Origin: Microtetraspora fusca
GTDB lineage: Bacteria > Actinomycetota > Actinomycetes > Streptosporangiales > Streptosporangiaceae
Assembly: GCF_001570365.1 (NCBI RefSeq)
Contig: NZ_BBYK01000074.1
Span: forward strand, 26,572-90,571
Reading direction: 5' to 3'
Length of the DNA stretch: 64,000 nt
This document shows positions 15,980 to 25,044 of this stretch, piece by piece; the stretch's first letter is position 1, and the number at the start of each line of letters is the position of its first letter. The position numbers and the translations under genes are program-made. Below the pieces are notes generated by a model that was not told where the DNA came from, made no database searches, and was given only the letters and a program-made list of their open reading frames with translations.

Positions 15980-17569
15980 TCACGCAGTGGAGGCCAGGTC
16001 GCCCTCGTGGTCCCGGCCGTTGTGTTCTGCCGCGGATTCCGGCGCGTCGGATCCGGGCCGGGTGTGCGCGGTGCGGAGCAGGGTGGCGATGAGGATGGCC
16101 GCGCCCGCCATCAGGACGACACTGACCACCGAGGCGATCCGCATCTCTTGGGCGAAGGCGTCGAATGCCACGTTTCGCAGGGCTTCGGCGGTGCCCTTCG
16201 GAAGGGTCGCGGCGGTGTCGACCGCGCCGCCGAGGGTGTCCCGCGCCGCCTCCAACTGCTTGGGCGTGAGGGTGTCAGGAGCCTTGGCGGCCAGTTCCGA
16301 ACGGTAGATGGCGGTGCCGATGCTGCCCAGGATCGCGATGCCCAGCGCCCCGCCGAACTCGGCCGAGGTCTCGGCCATGGCGGAGGCCGCCCCGGCCCGC
16401 TCCGGTGGTGCGGCGGACAGGATCACGTCGGTGACCACGGCGGAGACGGCGCCGATACCGATCGCGACGACTGTCATGGCGCTGACGAGGTGGACGATTC
16501 CCGAACCGGCTTGGATCAGGGTCAGCATGGCGTAGCCGGCGGCTGCGACGAGCAGCCCCGCGGCGATCACGTTGGGTTTGCCGATGCGGGGTGCGATCGC
16601 GGTGGCCAGTGCGATGCCCAGGGGCATCACGAGAAAGGTGGGCAAGGACCACAGGGCCGACTCGAGCGGTCCCATGCCCAGGACGAGTTGCATGAACTGC
16701 CAGTTGAACAGGCTGAAGCCGACCAGTCCGAACGTCGCGAGCGCGTCGATGAGCAAGGGCGCGTTGAACCGGCGTGTGCGGAACAGCGCAAGGTCGATCA
16801 TCGGGTTCGCGGTCACGCGTTGGCGGCGGAGGAACGCGGCTCCTGCGGCGAGTCCGGCGGCGCAGTAGGCCAGGGGGATCCACCCGAAGCCGTGCTCTGC
16901 CACCTGTTTGATGCCGTAGATGACGCTGAGCACGGCCACGAGGGACAGGGCGGCGCCGAGCAGGTCGAAACGGCCTGGCCTGGGGTCGCGGTATTCGGGG
17001 AGCAGCAGGGGGCCGAGGATCAGGAGCAGGATCATCACCGGCACGTTGATCAGAAAGACCGATCCCCACCAGAAGTGCTCCAGCAGCAGACCGCCGATGA
17101 TCGGGCCGAATACGGCACCGCCCGCGAAGCCCGCCGTCCAGACGCCGACTGCGGTGGCCCGTTGTCTGGCGTCGTGGAACATGTTCCGGATCAGGGAAAG
17201 CGTGGACGGCGCCAGCGTGGATCCGGCGATGCCCAGGAGCGCGCGGGCCGCGATGAGCGTCTCGGAACTGGTCGAGTAGGCCGCCAGAACGGAGGCGGCG
17301 CCGAAGGCTACGGCGCCTGCGAGCAGCACCCGCCGCCGTCCGATCCGGTCGCCGAGGGTGCCCATGGTGATGAGCAGGCCGGCGAGGAGGAAGCCGTAGG
17401 CGTCCATGATCCACAGCAGTTCGGAACTGCTCGGCTTGAGGTCGGCCGTCAAGGAGGGGAGTGCGACGAACATGACGGACATATCCATGGACGCCAGTAC
17501 GCAGGGCAGTACCAGGACGGCGAGCCCGACCCACTCCCTGACTCCGGCTGTTCTGTCTTCTTCGGTCAT
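15980..17569 (-). CDS. DHA2/EmrB-QacA-type MFS drug exporter
   Basis: About 529 residues with fourteen predicted helices. The first has the family D1 motif (VLASMDMSVMFVALPSL); motif A is GDRIGRRRVLLAG; motif C-like WTAGFAGGAVFGPIIGG marks a proton-driven exporter. Relatives expel dyes, quaternary amines or the host's own antibiotics. The ATG at 17569 is chosen because conserved sequence starts there. It is divergent from a TetR regulator 208 bases away, with a palindromic operator between them, so it is very likely TetR-repressed and ligand-induced. Confidence 0.88.
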   Translation of the reverse strand: MTEEDRTAGVREWVGLAVLVLPCVLASMDMSVMFVALPSLTADLKPSSSELLWIMDAYGFLLAGLLITMGTLGDRIGRRRVLLAGAVAFGAASVLAAYSTSSETLIAARALLGIAGSTLAPSTLSLIRNMFHDARQRATAVGVWTAGFAGGAVFGPIIGGLLLEHFWWGSVFLINVPVMILLLILGPLLLPEYRDPRPGRFDLLGAALSLVAVLSVIYGIKQVAEHGFGWIPLAYCAAGLAAGAAFLRRQRVTANPMIDLALFRTRRFNAPLLIDALATFGLVGFSLFNWQFMQLVLGMGPLESALWSLPTFLVMPLGIALATAIAPRIGKPNVIAAGLLVAAAGYAMLTLIQAGSGIVHLVSAMTVVAIGIGAVSAVVTDVILSAAPPERAGAASAMAETSAEFGGALGIAILGSIGTAIYRSELAAKAPDTLTPKQLEAARDTLGGAVDTAATLPKGTAEALRNVAFDAFAQEMRIASVVSVVLMAGAAILIATLLRTAHTRPGSDAPESAAEHNGRDHEGDLASTA

Positions 17570-17627
17570 TTCCTTTGTTTCTGAGTCGTGTCGGCCGGGT
17601 CGGAGTCGATCGCCCGGTGTGTACTTT

Positions 17628-17646
17628 GTACGCGTGCGCGGCGTAC
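17628..17646. promoter_or_regulatory. Second small dyad in the exporter leader
   Basis: GTACGC and GCGTAC arms flank a seven-base GTGCGCG spacer, 59 bases upstream of the exporter ATG. It could be a second regulator site or a leader hairpin. The arms are short, so chance is a real possibility. Confidence 0.35.
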
Positions 17647-17736
17647 AGGATACGCATGCACGAAGCTCTGCCACAACAGCAATATGACCTGCAAGGCCCC
17701 CCTGTGTTGCGCATCGATGCCCTGGGCGGGCTAGAA

Positions 17737-17766
17737 TTTCGTCACAACCTTAGTGGTGTGACGAAA
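17737..17766. promoter_or_regulatory. TetR operator palindrome
   Basis: TTTCGTCACA and its exact complement TGTGACGAAA are separated by ten bases (17747-17756). The right arm runs into the AAAGGAG ribosome binding site of the TetR gene, and a TAGAAT -10-like box lies at 17732-17737. The site therefore could block both transcription and initiation of the regulator gene, and it sits in the divergent region upstream of the exporter. Confidence 0.75.
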
Positions 17767-17777
17767 GGAGTGCGGTG

Positions 17778-18611
17778 ATGTCGGTGCGACCGGCATGCGC
17801 GTCATGCGGCAAGTCGCTGGAACCCGCCGAGCGGGGGCGGCCGAGGCTCTACTGCTCCCGCGCGTGCCAGGCGAAGGCGTATCGGGTGCGGAGGGTGGAG
17901 ACGCCGGCCGACGCCCCGGAGGGTGATGACAGCGCGCCACATCTCACCATTGAGCGCATCGTGCGGGCCGGGATCGCCATCGCGGACGCGGAGGGGCTCG
18001 ACGCGCTGTCGATGCGCCGCGTCGCCATGGACCTCGGTGCGAGCACCATGTCCTTGTACCGGCATGTGTCATCGAAGGACGACCTGGTGGCCCTGATGGT
18101 GGAGGCCGCGCTGGCCGACGTGCCCCTGCCCGACTCGGCGCCGCGGAATTGGCGTCACGGCCTCGAACGCGCCGCATACCGTGACTGGGACCTGTACCAC
18201 CGCCATCCGTGGATCCTGCCGAGGGTCATGGTGACAACCCGTGTGCACGTCAGCCCTGCTCTGGCGGCGGACAGTGAAAGCGCCTTCTCCGCGTTCGACG
18301 GACTCGACCTCGAACCTGCCGATGCTTTCCGGTACATGTTCATGTTCGCCTCCTACGTGCAAGGCGTGGCGCTGACCTACGTTAGCGATGTGGAGGCGGA
18401 ACGGCGATCGAAAATCGGCACGATCCAGGCGACGAAAGCCTCGGACCATGCGCGGAATCCGCTTTTCGAACCGGGAGCGTATCCCCGGCTCGCTCTCGCG
18501 ATGCGCGCGGGCGCCGAACCCTGGGACCTCGACGCCCTGTTCGCCGCAGGTCTTGCCGGTGTCCTGGACGGCATCGCGGCCGATCTCGCGAGACGGGGCA
18601 TCGATGCCTGA
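17778..18611 (+). CDS. TetR/AcrR regulator with N-terminal Cys4 zinc-finger-like module
   Basis: About 277 residues. Before the usual helix-turn-helix there is a ~33-residue extension with four cysteines (CASCGK then YCSRACQAKAYRVRR) like a small zinc ribbon. The HTH is at ~57-100 (IVRAGIAIADAEGLDALSMR, then MSLYRHVSSKDDLVALM), and the C-terminal half is a TetR_C ligand domain. AAAGGAG (17764-17770) is seven bases before the ATG at 17778; a GTG at 17775 overlaps it. It faces the DHA2 exporter and presumably represses it from the palindrome in its own leader. Confidence 0.85.
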   Translation: MSVRPACASCGKSLEPAERGRPRLYCSRACQAKAYRVRRVETPADAPEGDDSAPHLTIERIVRAGIAIADAEGLDALSMRRVAMDLGASTMSLYRHVSSKDDLVALMVEAALADVPLPDSAPRNWRHGLERAAYRDWDLYHRHPWILPRVMVTTRVHVSPALAADSESAFSAFDGLDLEPADAFRYMFMFASYVQGVALTYVSDVEAERRSKIGTIQATKASDHARNPLFEPGAYPRLALAMRAGAEPWDLDALFAAGLAGVLDGIAADLARRGIDA

Positions 18612-18622
18612 GCTTCGATCCG

Positions 18623-18646
18623 CAGGCGATGGGGCTCGGTCGCCTG
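18623..18646. terminator. Short hairpin between convergent regulator genes
   Basis: CAGGCGA and TCGCCTG form a seven-base stem around a ten-base loop in the 38-base gap between the TetR and Lrp/AsnC genes. It is a plausible weak two-way terminator. Confidence 0.45.
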
Positions 18647-18649
18647 GTC

Positions 18650-19660
18650 TCAGTCGGCCTTCACCTCGGGTAGCGCGCTCCACGGATCGGCAGGAATCAC
18701 CTCGATACACCGGCCGTCCTCGTCCACCACGCGGCCGTAGATCTTCACCTGCCGCAGCACCAGCCGCCGTTCGGTGACGGAAACGCCGGGGAACGCCCTG
18801 GCGATCCGGATCAGCACTTCCTCCAGGTGCTCGAAGGAGCGCAGGTTGACTATCAAGGCGAGGTTGGTCGGGCTGGCCACGGCCGCACACATTCGGGTTT
18901 CCGGCCAACCGGCCACACGGTGTCCCACGGCCCGCAAGTCGGTGTCCGGGACGGTCAGCCACAGCAACGCCATCGTGTGCCATCCGGCGAGTGCCCGCGC
19001 GACGTCACAGCGGAAGGCGATGTCGCCGTTCCGCTGGAGCCGGTTGAGCCGACGCTGCACCGCCTTCGGCATGGTGCCGAGTTCCTCGGCGAGGTCGGTG
19101 AAGGTCCGCCGCCCGTCGCGGCTGAGGGCGAGGAACAATGCGCGGTCAAGCGCACTGAACGGGCGGATCTCCTGCGGCGGCGGACCTATGGCCTCACGTA
19201 TTTTCGCGGTCTGCGAGCTGTTCATCACGCCCAGGCGCCACACCATCCCACCGAAGAGGCTGCCGAACACATGGCTGCGCATCCGGGTCACGTGCGGCGG
19301 GAGCGGCAAGCCGTTGAGCAGGACGTTCGTCGTGGCGGCCAAGGTCGGCGCGACGATGTTGGCAAACACGTGGTACTCACCGCTGGTGATGCCGACGGTG
19401 CTGACGTAGGGCAGTTTCGCGAGCCGCGTCGCGACCGCCATCTCCGTGCCGGGCGCGCAAGTGAGCTCGATGATCGCGCCGCGAGCGCTCGCGTCGCTGT
19501 GCGCGACGCTCACCCATGCGGCACCGCTGTCCACGAGCCGCTGCCATCGACGGGCCAGGGTGATCGGAGCCAGCCCGAGCACAGTGGAGAGCTTCGTCCA
19601 ACTTGCCCGCGGGCTGATCTGCAGTGCGTCCACCAGGGCGAGATCAGTCTCGTCGAGCAC
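18650..19660 (-). CDS. Double-domain Lrp/AsnC-family regulator
   Basis: A 336-residue protein with two tandem AsnC units. Each has an HTH (LDETDLALVDALQISPRASW at the N-terminus; FSALDRALFLALSRDGRRTF near residue 165) followed by a RAM-type ligand domain. Fused double-AsnC regulators are common in actinomycetes and often govern a divergent amino-acid or small-molecule gene set. Here the divergent set is the MFS/M81/amidohydrolase operon starting 135 bases away, so it is the likely local regulator, sensing an amino acid or breakdown product (inference). Confidence 0.85.
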   Translation of the reverse strand: MLDETDLALVDALQISPRASWTKLSTVLGLAPITLARRWQRLVDSGAAWVSVAHSDASARGAIIELTCAPGTEMAVATRLAKLPYVSTVGITSGEYHVFANIVAPTLAATTNVLLNGLPLPPHVTRMRSHVFGSLFGGMVWRLGVMNSSQTAKIREAIGPPPQEIRPFSALDRALFLALSRDGRRTFTDLAEELGTMPKAVQRRLNRLQRNGDIAFRCDVARALAGWHTMALLWLTVPDTDLRAVGHRVAGWPETRMCAAVASPTNLALIVNLRSFEHLEEVLIRIARAFPGVSVTERRLVLRQVKIYGRVVDEDGRCIEVIPADPWSALPEVKAD

Positions 19661-19795
19661 TCCGGCCTCTTGTCATTTCTCAACATTCCGACCCATTTAT
19701 CGGTCAGTATCCCTCATTGTCCGGGTCAGTCCGGCGTTGTGTGGAGGCTTTGATGACACAGCCCCCTCAGCGGCAGCACCAGGACGGAGTGCACG

Positions 19796-21103
19796 ATGAC
19801 CTACACCACCAGCGTCGACGGCGGTGACCGGCGGGATACCCGCCAGGAAACGCTGTATCGCAAGATCAGCAGGCGGCTGTTGCCACTGCTGCTGGTCTGC
19901 TACGTGTTCGCCGCTTTGGACCGGGTCAACATCGGCTTCGCGAAGCTTCAGATGTCCAAGGACATCGGGATCAGCGAGGCCGTCTACGGTCTCGGCGCCG
20001 GCATCTTCTTCGTCGGCTACGTCCTGTTCGAGGTGCCCAGCAACCTGCTGCTGGCCAGGATCGGCACGCGCAAGACCATCGTGCGGATCATGCTCCTGTG
20101 GGGCTTGACCTCCACCGCGATGATGTTCGTCCACGACACGACCAGCTTCCTGATCCTGCGCTTCCTGCTCGGTGTGTTCGAGGCCGGCTTCGCGCCGGGC
20201 ATCATCTTCTATCTCAGCTACTGGTATCCACCCGCGCGTCTGGCCGCGCCCATGGCGTTGTTCATGCTCGCCGGACCCATCAGCTCCATGATCGGCGGGC
20301 CGGTCTCCGCCTGGATCATGACCGGACTGCACGGCGCATGGGGCCTGGCAGGTTGGCACTGGATGTTCGTCCTCGAAGGGGTGCCCACGATACTGCTCGG
20401 GTTTGTCGTGTGGCGCCTCCTCGCCGACTCTCCGGCCCAGGCCCGTTGGCTCAGCGCCGAGGAGAAGACGCTGGTGGCCCGGGACATCGACACCGGACAC
20501 AACCCGGACGGCAAGCACCAGTTCCGTCAGGTGCTGCGCGACCCGCGCGTGTACGGCCTCGCGCTGAGCTACTTCTTCCTGATCAGCGGGATGTACGCGG
20601 TGATCTTCTGGTTGCCGACGATCCTCTCCGGCAGCGGCGTCGAGAGCATCACGGCCGTCGGCCTGTACTCCGCACTGCCGTATGCCGCCGCGATAGTCGT
20701 GATGATCGTATTGAGCAGGCGTTCGGACCGGCTCGGGGAGCGCCGGCTGCACAGCGCGGTCCCGGCGATCGTCGCCGCGGCGGCCATGACTGTCGCCGCG
20801 TTCACCACCGACCGGCTCGCGGTCGCACTGACTGCGATCGTCGTCTCGACCGCGTGCAGCTGGGGTTCCTACGCGGTGTTCTGGTCGATGCCGTCGTCGT
20901 ACCTGTCCGGTACGGCCGCCGCGGGAGGCATCGCACTCATCAACAGCATCGGCCTGCTCGGCGGGTTCGTCAGCCCGACGCTTCTCGGCTACCTCAAGGA
21001 GGGCACCGGCGGCGACCTCGCAGGTCTGCTCGCCCTGGTCGGGATGTTGCTGGCCGGCGGCATCGGCATCGCCGTGACCCGCCTTCCCGCCCGAAACCAC
21101 TGA
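19796..21103 (+). CDS. ACS-family MFS importer
   Basis: A 435-residue, twelve-helix transporter of the anion:cation symporter group. The start of TM1 reads LPLLLVCYVFAALDRVNIGF and is followed by FFVGYVLFEVPSNLLLARIG, the hallmark of tartrate, phthalate and galactonate type permeases that bring in organic anions with protons. It is the first gene of a three-gene run with an MlrC-like peptidase and an amidohydrolase, so it probably imports their substrate or product. The ATG at 19796 has GGACGGAG upstream. Confidence 0.85.
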   Translation: MTYTTSVDGGDRRDTRQETLYRKISRRLLPLLLVCYVFAALDRVNIGFAKLQMSKDIGISEAVYGLGAGIFFVGYVLFEVPSNLLLARIGTRKTIVRIMLLWGLTSTAMMFVHDTTSFLILRFLLGVFEAGFAPGIIFYLSYWYPPARLAAPMALFMLAGPISSMIGGPVSAWIMTGLHGAWGLAGWHWMFVLEGVPTILLGFVVWRLLADSPAQARWLSAEEKTLVARDIDTGHNPDGKHQFRQVLRDPRVYGLALSYFFLISGMYAVIFWLPTILSGSGVESITAVGLYSALPYAAAIVVMIVLSRRSDRLGERRLHSAVPAIVAAAAMTVAAFTTDRLAVALTAIVVSTACSWGSYAVFWSMPSSYLSGTAAAGGIALINSIGLLGGFVSPTLLGYLKEGTGGDLAGLLALVGMLLAGGIGIAVTRLPARNH

Positions 21104-21131
21104 CGACATTCACCGAAGGAGAGGATCGACC

Positions 21132-22610
21132 GTGCGCATCATGGTCGCGGGGTTCCAGCACGAGACCAACACCTTCTCCGCTACACCAGCGGCCTACGAC
21201 AGCTTCGTCAACGGCGAAGGATTTCCCGCGCTGCGCCGGGGCGAGGCGCTCTACGAGCTGGAAGAAGTCAACATCGCGATGGGCGGCTTCCTCACCGCCA
21301 TGCGGGCGCACGACTGCGAAATCGTGCCCGTGATCTGGGCGGCGGCCTGCCCCTCCGGACGGGTCACCCGCGACGCCTACGAGCGAATCACCGGAGAGAT
21401 CCTCGACGCGGCACGGGCCGTCCGGCCGGACGCGATCTACCTCGACCTGCACGGCGCGATGGCGGCCGAACACCACGACGACGGCGAAGGTGAACTGCTC
21501 ACCCGACTGCGCGCGATCGTGGGGAGCGATGTCCCGATCGTGGTGACCCTGGATCTGCACGCCAACGTCACCGAGCGCATGATGTCCACAGTGGACGCCG
21601 CGGTGGGGCTCCGTACGTACCCGCACGTCGACATGGCCGAGACGGGCAGCCGGGCGGCCACGCTGTTGCTGCGGTTGTGCTCCGGCGAACGGCTCTACCA
21701 GCAGTGGCGGCGGATTCCCTTCCTCATCCCCGTCAACAGCGGCTGCACCGAACTGGAACCTGCCGTGGACGTCTACCGCAGCCTCGGTCCGCTGGGCGGG
21801 GACAGTACCTGTCTGTCCTTCGCGGCAGGCTTTCCCGCCACGGATTTTCCCGAATGCGGCCCGGCTGTGTGGGGGTACGGCGACGACGCCGACGAGTTGC
21901 GGAGCGCGCTCGACACGCTGTACGAGGACATCGTGCGGCGGGAGGCCGACTGGCAGGTCAGTTCGCTGCCGCCCGCGGTGGCGATCGCCGCAGCCGGCCG
22001 GATGGCCGATGGCGCCACCCGTCCGGTGGTGATCGCCGATACCCAGGACAATCCCGGCGCCGGCGGTGACGCCCGCACCACGGGCATGCTCCGCGCGCTG
22101 GTCGACGCCCGGGTGCCCGCCGCCCTGGCCGCCATCTGGGACCCCGCCGCGGCGGCGGCGGCGCATGCCGCCGGAGTGGGCAGGACCGTCAACATCGTGC
22201 TCGGCGGGCATCCCGGCATCCTCGGCGCCGAGCCGTTCGAGGGGACGTTCGTGGTCGAGCACCTCGCCGACGGCCGGTGCCGTTACGAGGGCCCAATGAT
22301 GCGCGGCACCGAGGTCGACTCCGGCCCGAGCGCCTGCTTGCGCGTCGGCGAGGTGCGAGTAGGGGTGACAAGCCGGAAGGTGCAACTCGTGGACCGGTCC
22401 CAGCTCCGGATGCTCGGCATCCACCCTGAACGGGAACGGATCATCGTGGTCAAGAGCTCGGTCCATTTCCGCGCCGACTTCGCGCCCGGCGCCGAGGCCG
22501 TGCTCGTCGCCGCGGCGCCGGGTCCGATTCCCGCGAACCCGGCCGACCTGCCGTGGCGACGTCTGCGACCGGGCATGCGCACCGGCCCGCTCGGTCCGGC
22601 GGCGCCCTGA
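21132..22610 (+). CDS. M81-family (MlrC-like) metallopeptidase
   Basis: A 492-residue protein. It opens with IMVAGFQHETNTFSATPA and holds IYLDLHGAMAAEHHDDGEGE and IVVTLDLHANVTERM, the conserved His/Asp-rich zinc-site blocks of the MlrC family. The C-terminal half contains the DTQDNPGAGGDARTTGML block typical of M81. MlrC cleaves linearised microcystin peptides in sphingomonads; most bacterial homologues act on unknown amide substrates. The GTG at 21132 follows an AAGGAGAGG element. It lies 28 bases after the transporter and 56 before the amidohydrolase start, so one operon is likely. Confidence 0.87.
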   Translation: MRIMVAGFQHETNTFSATPAAYDSFVNGEGFPALRRGEALYELEEVNIAMGGFLTAMRAHDCEIVPVIWAAACPSGRVTRDAYERITGEILDAARAVRPDAIYLDLHGAMAAEHHDDGEGELLTRLRAIVGSDVPIVVTLDLHANVTERMMSTVDAAVGLRTYPHVDMAETGSRAATLLLRLCSGERLYQQWRRIPFLIPVNSGCTELEPAVDVYRSLGPLGGDSTCLSFAAGFPATDFPECGPAVWGYGDDADELRSALDTLYEDIVRREADWQVSSLPPAVAIAAAGRMADGATRPVVIADTQDNPGAGGDARTTGMLRALVDARVPAALAAIWDPAAAAAAHAAGVGRTVNIVLGGHPGILGAEPFEGTFVVEHLADGRCRYEGPMMRGTEVDSGPSACLRVGEVRVGVTSRKVQLVDRSQLRMLGIHPERERIIVVKSSVHFRADFAPGAEAVLVAAAPGPIPANPADLPWRRLRPGMRTGPLGPAAP

Positions 22611-22666
22611 AGTTCCACGGCCGACTCAGTACCCACCGTCCCGAATGCCTTGCGAGAGGAGTCGTC

Positions 22667-23935
22667 ATGATCAGCGGAACGGAACAGACCAGCGTTTTGA
22701 TCACCAACGCGCGGGTGCTCGACGTGCACACCGGCGAATACCTCGAGGGGGCGAGCGTCCTCGTCGCCGACGGCGTGATCGTGGAACTCGGCGGCAGTGA
22801 GGTCAGGGCGCTCGCCGGGAGCACCGTCATAGACGCCGAAGGTCGCACCGTCCTTCCTGGTTTCACCGACGCCCATGTGCACGTGACCGCTTGCACCGCG
22901 GACCTGGCGGCGCAAGCCGAGTGGTCACCGACCTACGTGGCCGCTCGGGCCGGCCACATCCTGCGGGACATGCTGCACCGCGGCTTCACCACCGTGCGGG
23001 ACATGGGCGGCGCCGACTATGGCCTGGCCGATGCCGTCGACGACGGGTTCTTCACCGGCCCGCGCCTGTTGTTCGGTGGCAAGGCGCTCTCGCAGACCGG
23101 TGGTCACGCCGACATGCGCCACCGCGGCCGGATCGTGGCCGACGAACACCCCCACTGTCCCGCCGTCGGCGTGGTGTGCGACGGTGTGGACCACGTCCGC
23201 AAGACCGCCCGTGAACAGCTGCGTACCGGGGCGCACCACATCAAGCTCATGCTGTCCGGCGGGGTCGCGTCCCCGACCGACAGGGTGGACTCCACCCAAC
23301 TGTCACTGGACGAGATCCGGGCCGCGGTCGAGGAAGCGGAGGCGGCCAACCGGTACGTCGCAGGACACGCCTACACCGCACGTGCCATCAACCGCGCGCT
23401 GCGATGCGGCGTGCGCAGCATCGAACACGGCAACCTGCTCGACGAGACCAGCATCGAGCTGTTCAAGCAACACAAGGCGTTCTACGTTCCGACCCTGGTC
23501 ACCTACCGGACGCTGGCCGACGAAGGGCCACGATACGGCCTGCCGGCCGACAGCCACCGCAAGGTCTCCGACGTGCTCGAACACGGCCTGCGGGCCCTGG
23601 AGCTGGCCCACCGCGGGGGCGTCCAGATCGCTTTCGGCACCGACCTGCTCGGCGGCATGCACCCGCACCAAGCGGAGGAATTCGCCATCCGCGCCGAGGT
23701 TCAACCCGCCATCGATGTCATCCGTTCCGCCACGTGCGTCGCCGCACGACTCGTCGGACTGGAGGGCCGCATCGGCGAGATAACGCCCGGCGCCTACGCC
23801 GACATCCTGATGGTGGAAGGCGATCCACTGGACGACATCACCGTACTCGCCCGCCCGGACAAGCACCTGAAGCTGGTGATGAAGGCCGGCCATGTCATGA
23901 CCCGGTCGACGCTCGGCGTTGTCCGTGGTTCGTGA
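22667..23935 (+). CDS. Amidohydrolase (imidazolonepropionase/Xaa-Pro prolidase-like)
   Basis: A 422-residue TIM-barrel metal hydrolase. Ligands are visible in order: DAHVH (HxH), carboxylated Lys in HHIKLMLSGGV, VAGHAYT, IEHGNL and catalytic Asp in FGTDLLGG. The set matches binuclear members that open cyclic amides or cleave Xaa-Pro or Xaa-Arg dipeptides. GAGAGGAG (22654-22661) precedes the ATG at 22667. As third gene with an importer and an M81 peptidase, it probably performs the next hydrolysis step. It converges with the PaaX-like gene 33 bases on. Confidence 0.87.
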   Translation: MISGTEQTSVLITNARVLDVHTGEYLEGASVLVADGVIVELGGSEVRALAGSTVIDAEGRTVLPGFTDAHVHVTACTADLAAQAEWSPTYVAARAGHILRDMLHRGFTTVRDMGGADYGLADAVDDGFFTGPRLLFGGKALSQTGGHADMRHRGRIVADEHPHCPAVGVVCDGVDHVRKTAREQLRTGAHHIKLMLSGGVASPTDRVDSTQLSLDEIRAAVEEAEAANRYVAGHAYTARAINRALRCGVRSIEHGNLLDETSIELFKQHKAFYVPTLVTYRTLADEGPRYGLPADSHRKVSDVLEHGLRALELAHRGGVQIAFGTDLLGGMHPHQAEEFAIRAEVQPAIDVIRSATCVAARLVGLEGRIGEITPGAYADILMVEGDPLDDITVLARPDKHLKLVMKAGHVMTRSTLGVVRGS

Positions 23936-23968
23936 GGCCGTCTCGGCGCCCGGCAGGACGTTCGCCGG

Positions 23969-24862
23969 TCACGTGTGAGCGGTCGCCGTGCGGGCCATGT
24001 CGCCGTAAAGGCGGAAGAGGCGGGGGCTCTCGCTGTCCGGGCCGGCGTTCTCGTTCAAGAGCGCCCAGCACTGCGCCACGAGCGCTCGGGCGTGGCTGCC
24101 CGGCCAGGGCTGCGGGAGCAACTGGGGCGGCAGGAGCGGGTCGGGCTCCATGGCGCGGGTGAATTCGGCGGCCAGTTCCACCGCGATGGTCAACTGCCGC
24201 GCTTCGGAGAGGTCGGCGTGGTCGCGGAGGCGCTCGAGGCGCGGTTCTGCGACGGCGGTGAGCCGGTGGTAGCGCTCGGCGATCTCGGCCAGCGGCCACA
24301 GGGCGCGGGCGAGTGCGGCGGGGTCGTCCTGGTCGCCCTGGCGCAGGTCCCGGGTGGTCGCGACGGTGAGGTGGTCGAGGACGTCGAGCCGGCGGGCGTG
24401 GTCCTCGACGTAGGGTTCCCACGGGTTGGCGCTGACGTACAGGCCGCCTTGGATGGGAGCGCCGCCCAGGTGGGTGAGCGCGGCGCGCAGGGCGTCGCGT
24501 GCGGCGCGGGCGGTCTCGGGAACGGCGAAGGCGACCAGGTGCCAGGTGCCGTCCCAGGGGGCGAGCCCGGCGTCCTGGCGGAAGGCGTGGGCGACGAATT
24601 CGACGTCGAGGCCCAGGGTCTGCTCGGTGGCGTCGGTGGCCCGCAGTATCGCATTGCGTCCTCTGCCCTCGCGGGTGAAGCGTCCTTCGGCGACCAGCCG
24701 CTTGATGCACAGGCGCACCTGCTGGTCGGTCATGCCCAGCAGATTGCCGGTGGCGTAGACCTCGCCGGTGTCGACCGTGAGGTCGGCGCGGACGAGCGCC
24801 TCGACGAGCATCCGGGTGGGGACCTGGACGTCCGCTCCCGGCATCTGGGGTTCGGCGGTCAT
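23969..24862 (-). CDS. PaaX-like transcriptional regulator
   Basis: A 297-residue protein. The N-terminal winged helix (GMTDQQVRLCIKRLVAEGRF) is followed by the PaaX central domain (WDGTWHLVAFAVPETARAAR) and a C-terminal PaaX_C part. PaaX represses phenylacetate degradation in E. coli and senses phenylacetyl-CoA; distant actinobacterial paralogues have other ligands. No phenylacetate genes are near. It is divergent from the alpha/beta hydrolase, with repeated CTATCG half-sites between, so it likely controls that gene and itself. Confidence 0.8.
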   Translation of the reverse strand: MTAEPQMPGADVQVPTRMLVEALVRADLTVDTGEVYATGNLLGMTDQQVRLCIKRLVAEGRFTREGRGRNAILRATDATEQTLGLDVEFVAHAFRQDAGLAPWDGTWHLVAFAVPETARAARDALRAALTHLGGAPIQGGLYVSANPWEPYVEDHARRLDVLDHLTVATTRDLRQGDQDDPAALARALWPLAEIAERYHRLTAVAEPRLERLRDHADLSEARQLTIAVELAAEFTRAMEPDPLLPPQLLPQPWPGSHARALVAQCWALLNENAGPDSESPRLFRLYGDMARTATAHT

Positions 24863-24961
24863 GGTGCGGGCCTTCCGGGTGCGGCCGCGGCGGCACGCCG
24901 TGATGGCGACGCCGGCTTCTGGCGAGTACGGGCGGACAGCGGGGTGCCCGGTGTGCCGAGC

Positions 24962-25027
24962 CTATCGACCTCGCCGGACACTCTTTGCCTATCGTCAATT
25001 AAACTATCGAATCTAATCCGATAGTTT
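24962..25027. promoter_or_regulatory. Operator region with a 9-bp palindrome and repeated half-sites
   Basis: AAACTATCG (25001-25009) and CGATAGTTT (25019-25027) form a perfect dyad with a nine-base spacer. Extra CTATCG half-sites occur at 24962-24967 and 24989-24994. The AT-rich cluster sits in the divergent region between the PaaX-like gene and the hydrolase and ends 17 bases before the hydrolase GTG, an arrangement expected for a repressor operator. Confidence 0.7.
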
Positions 25028-25044
25028 TGATTGTGAGGGGTATC

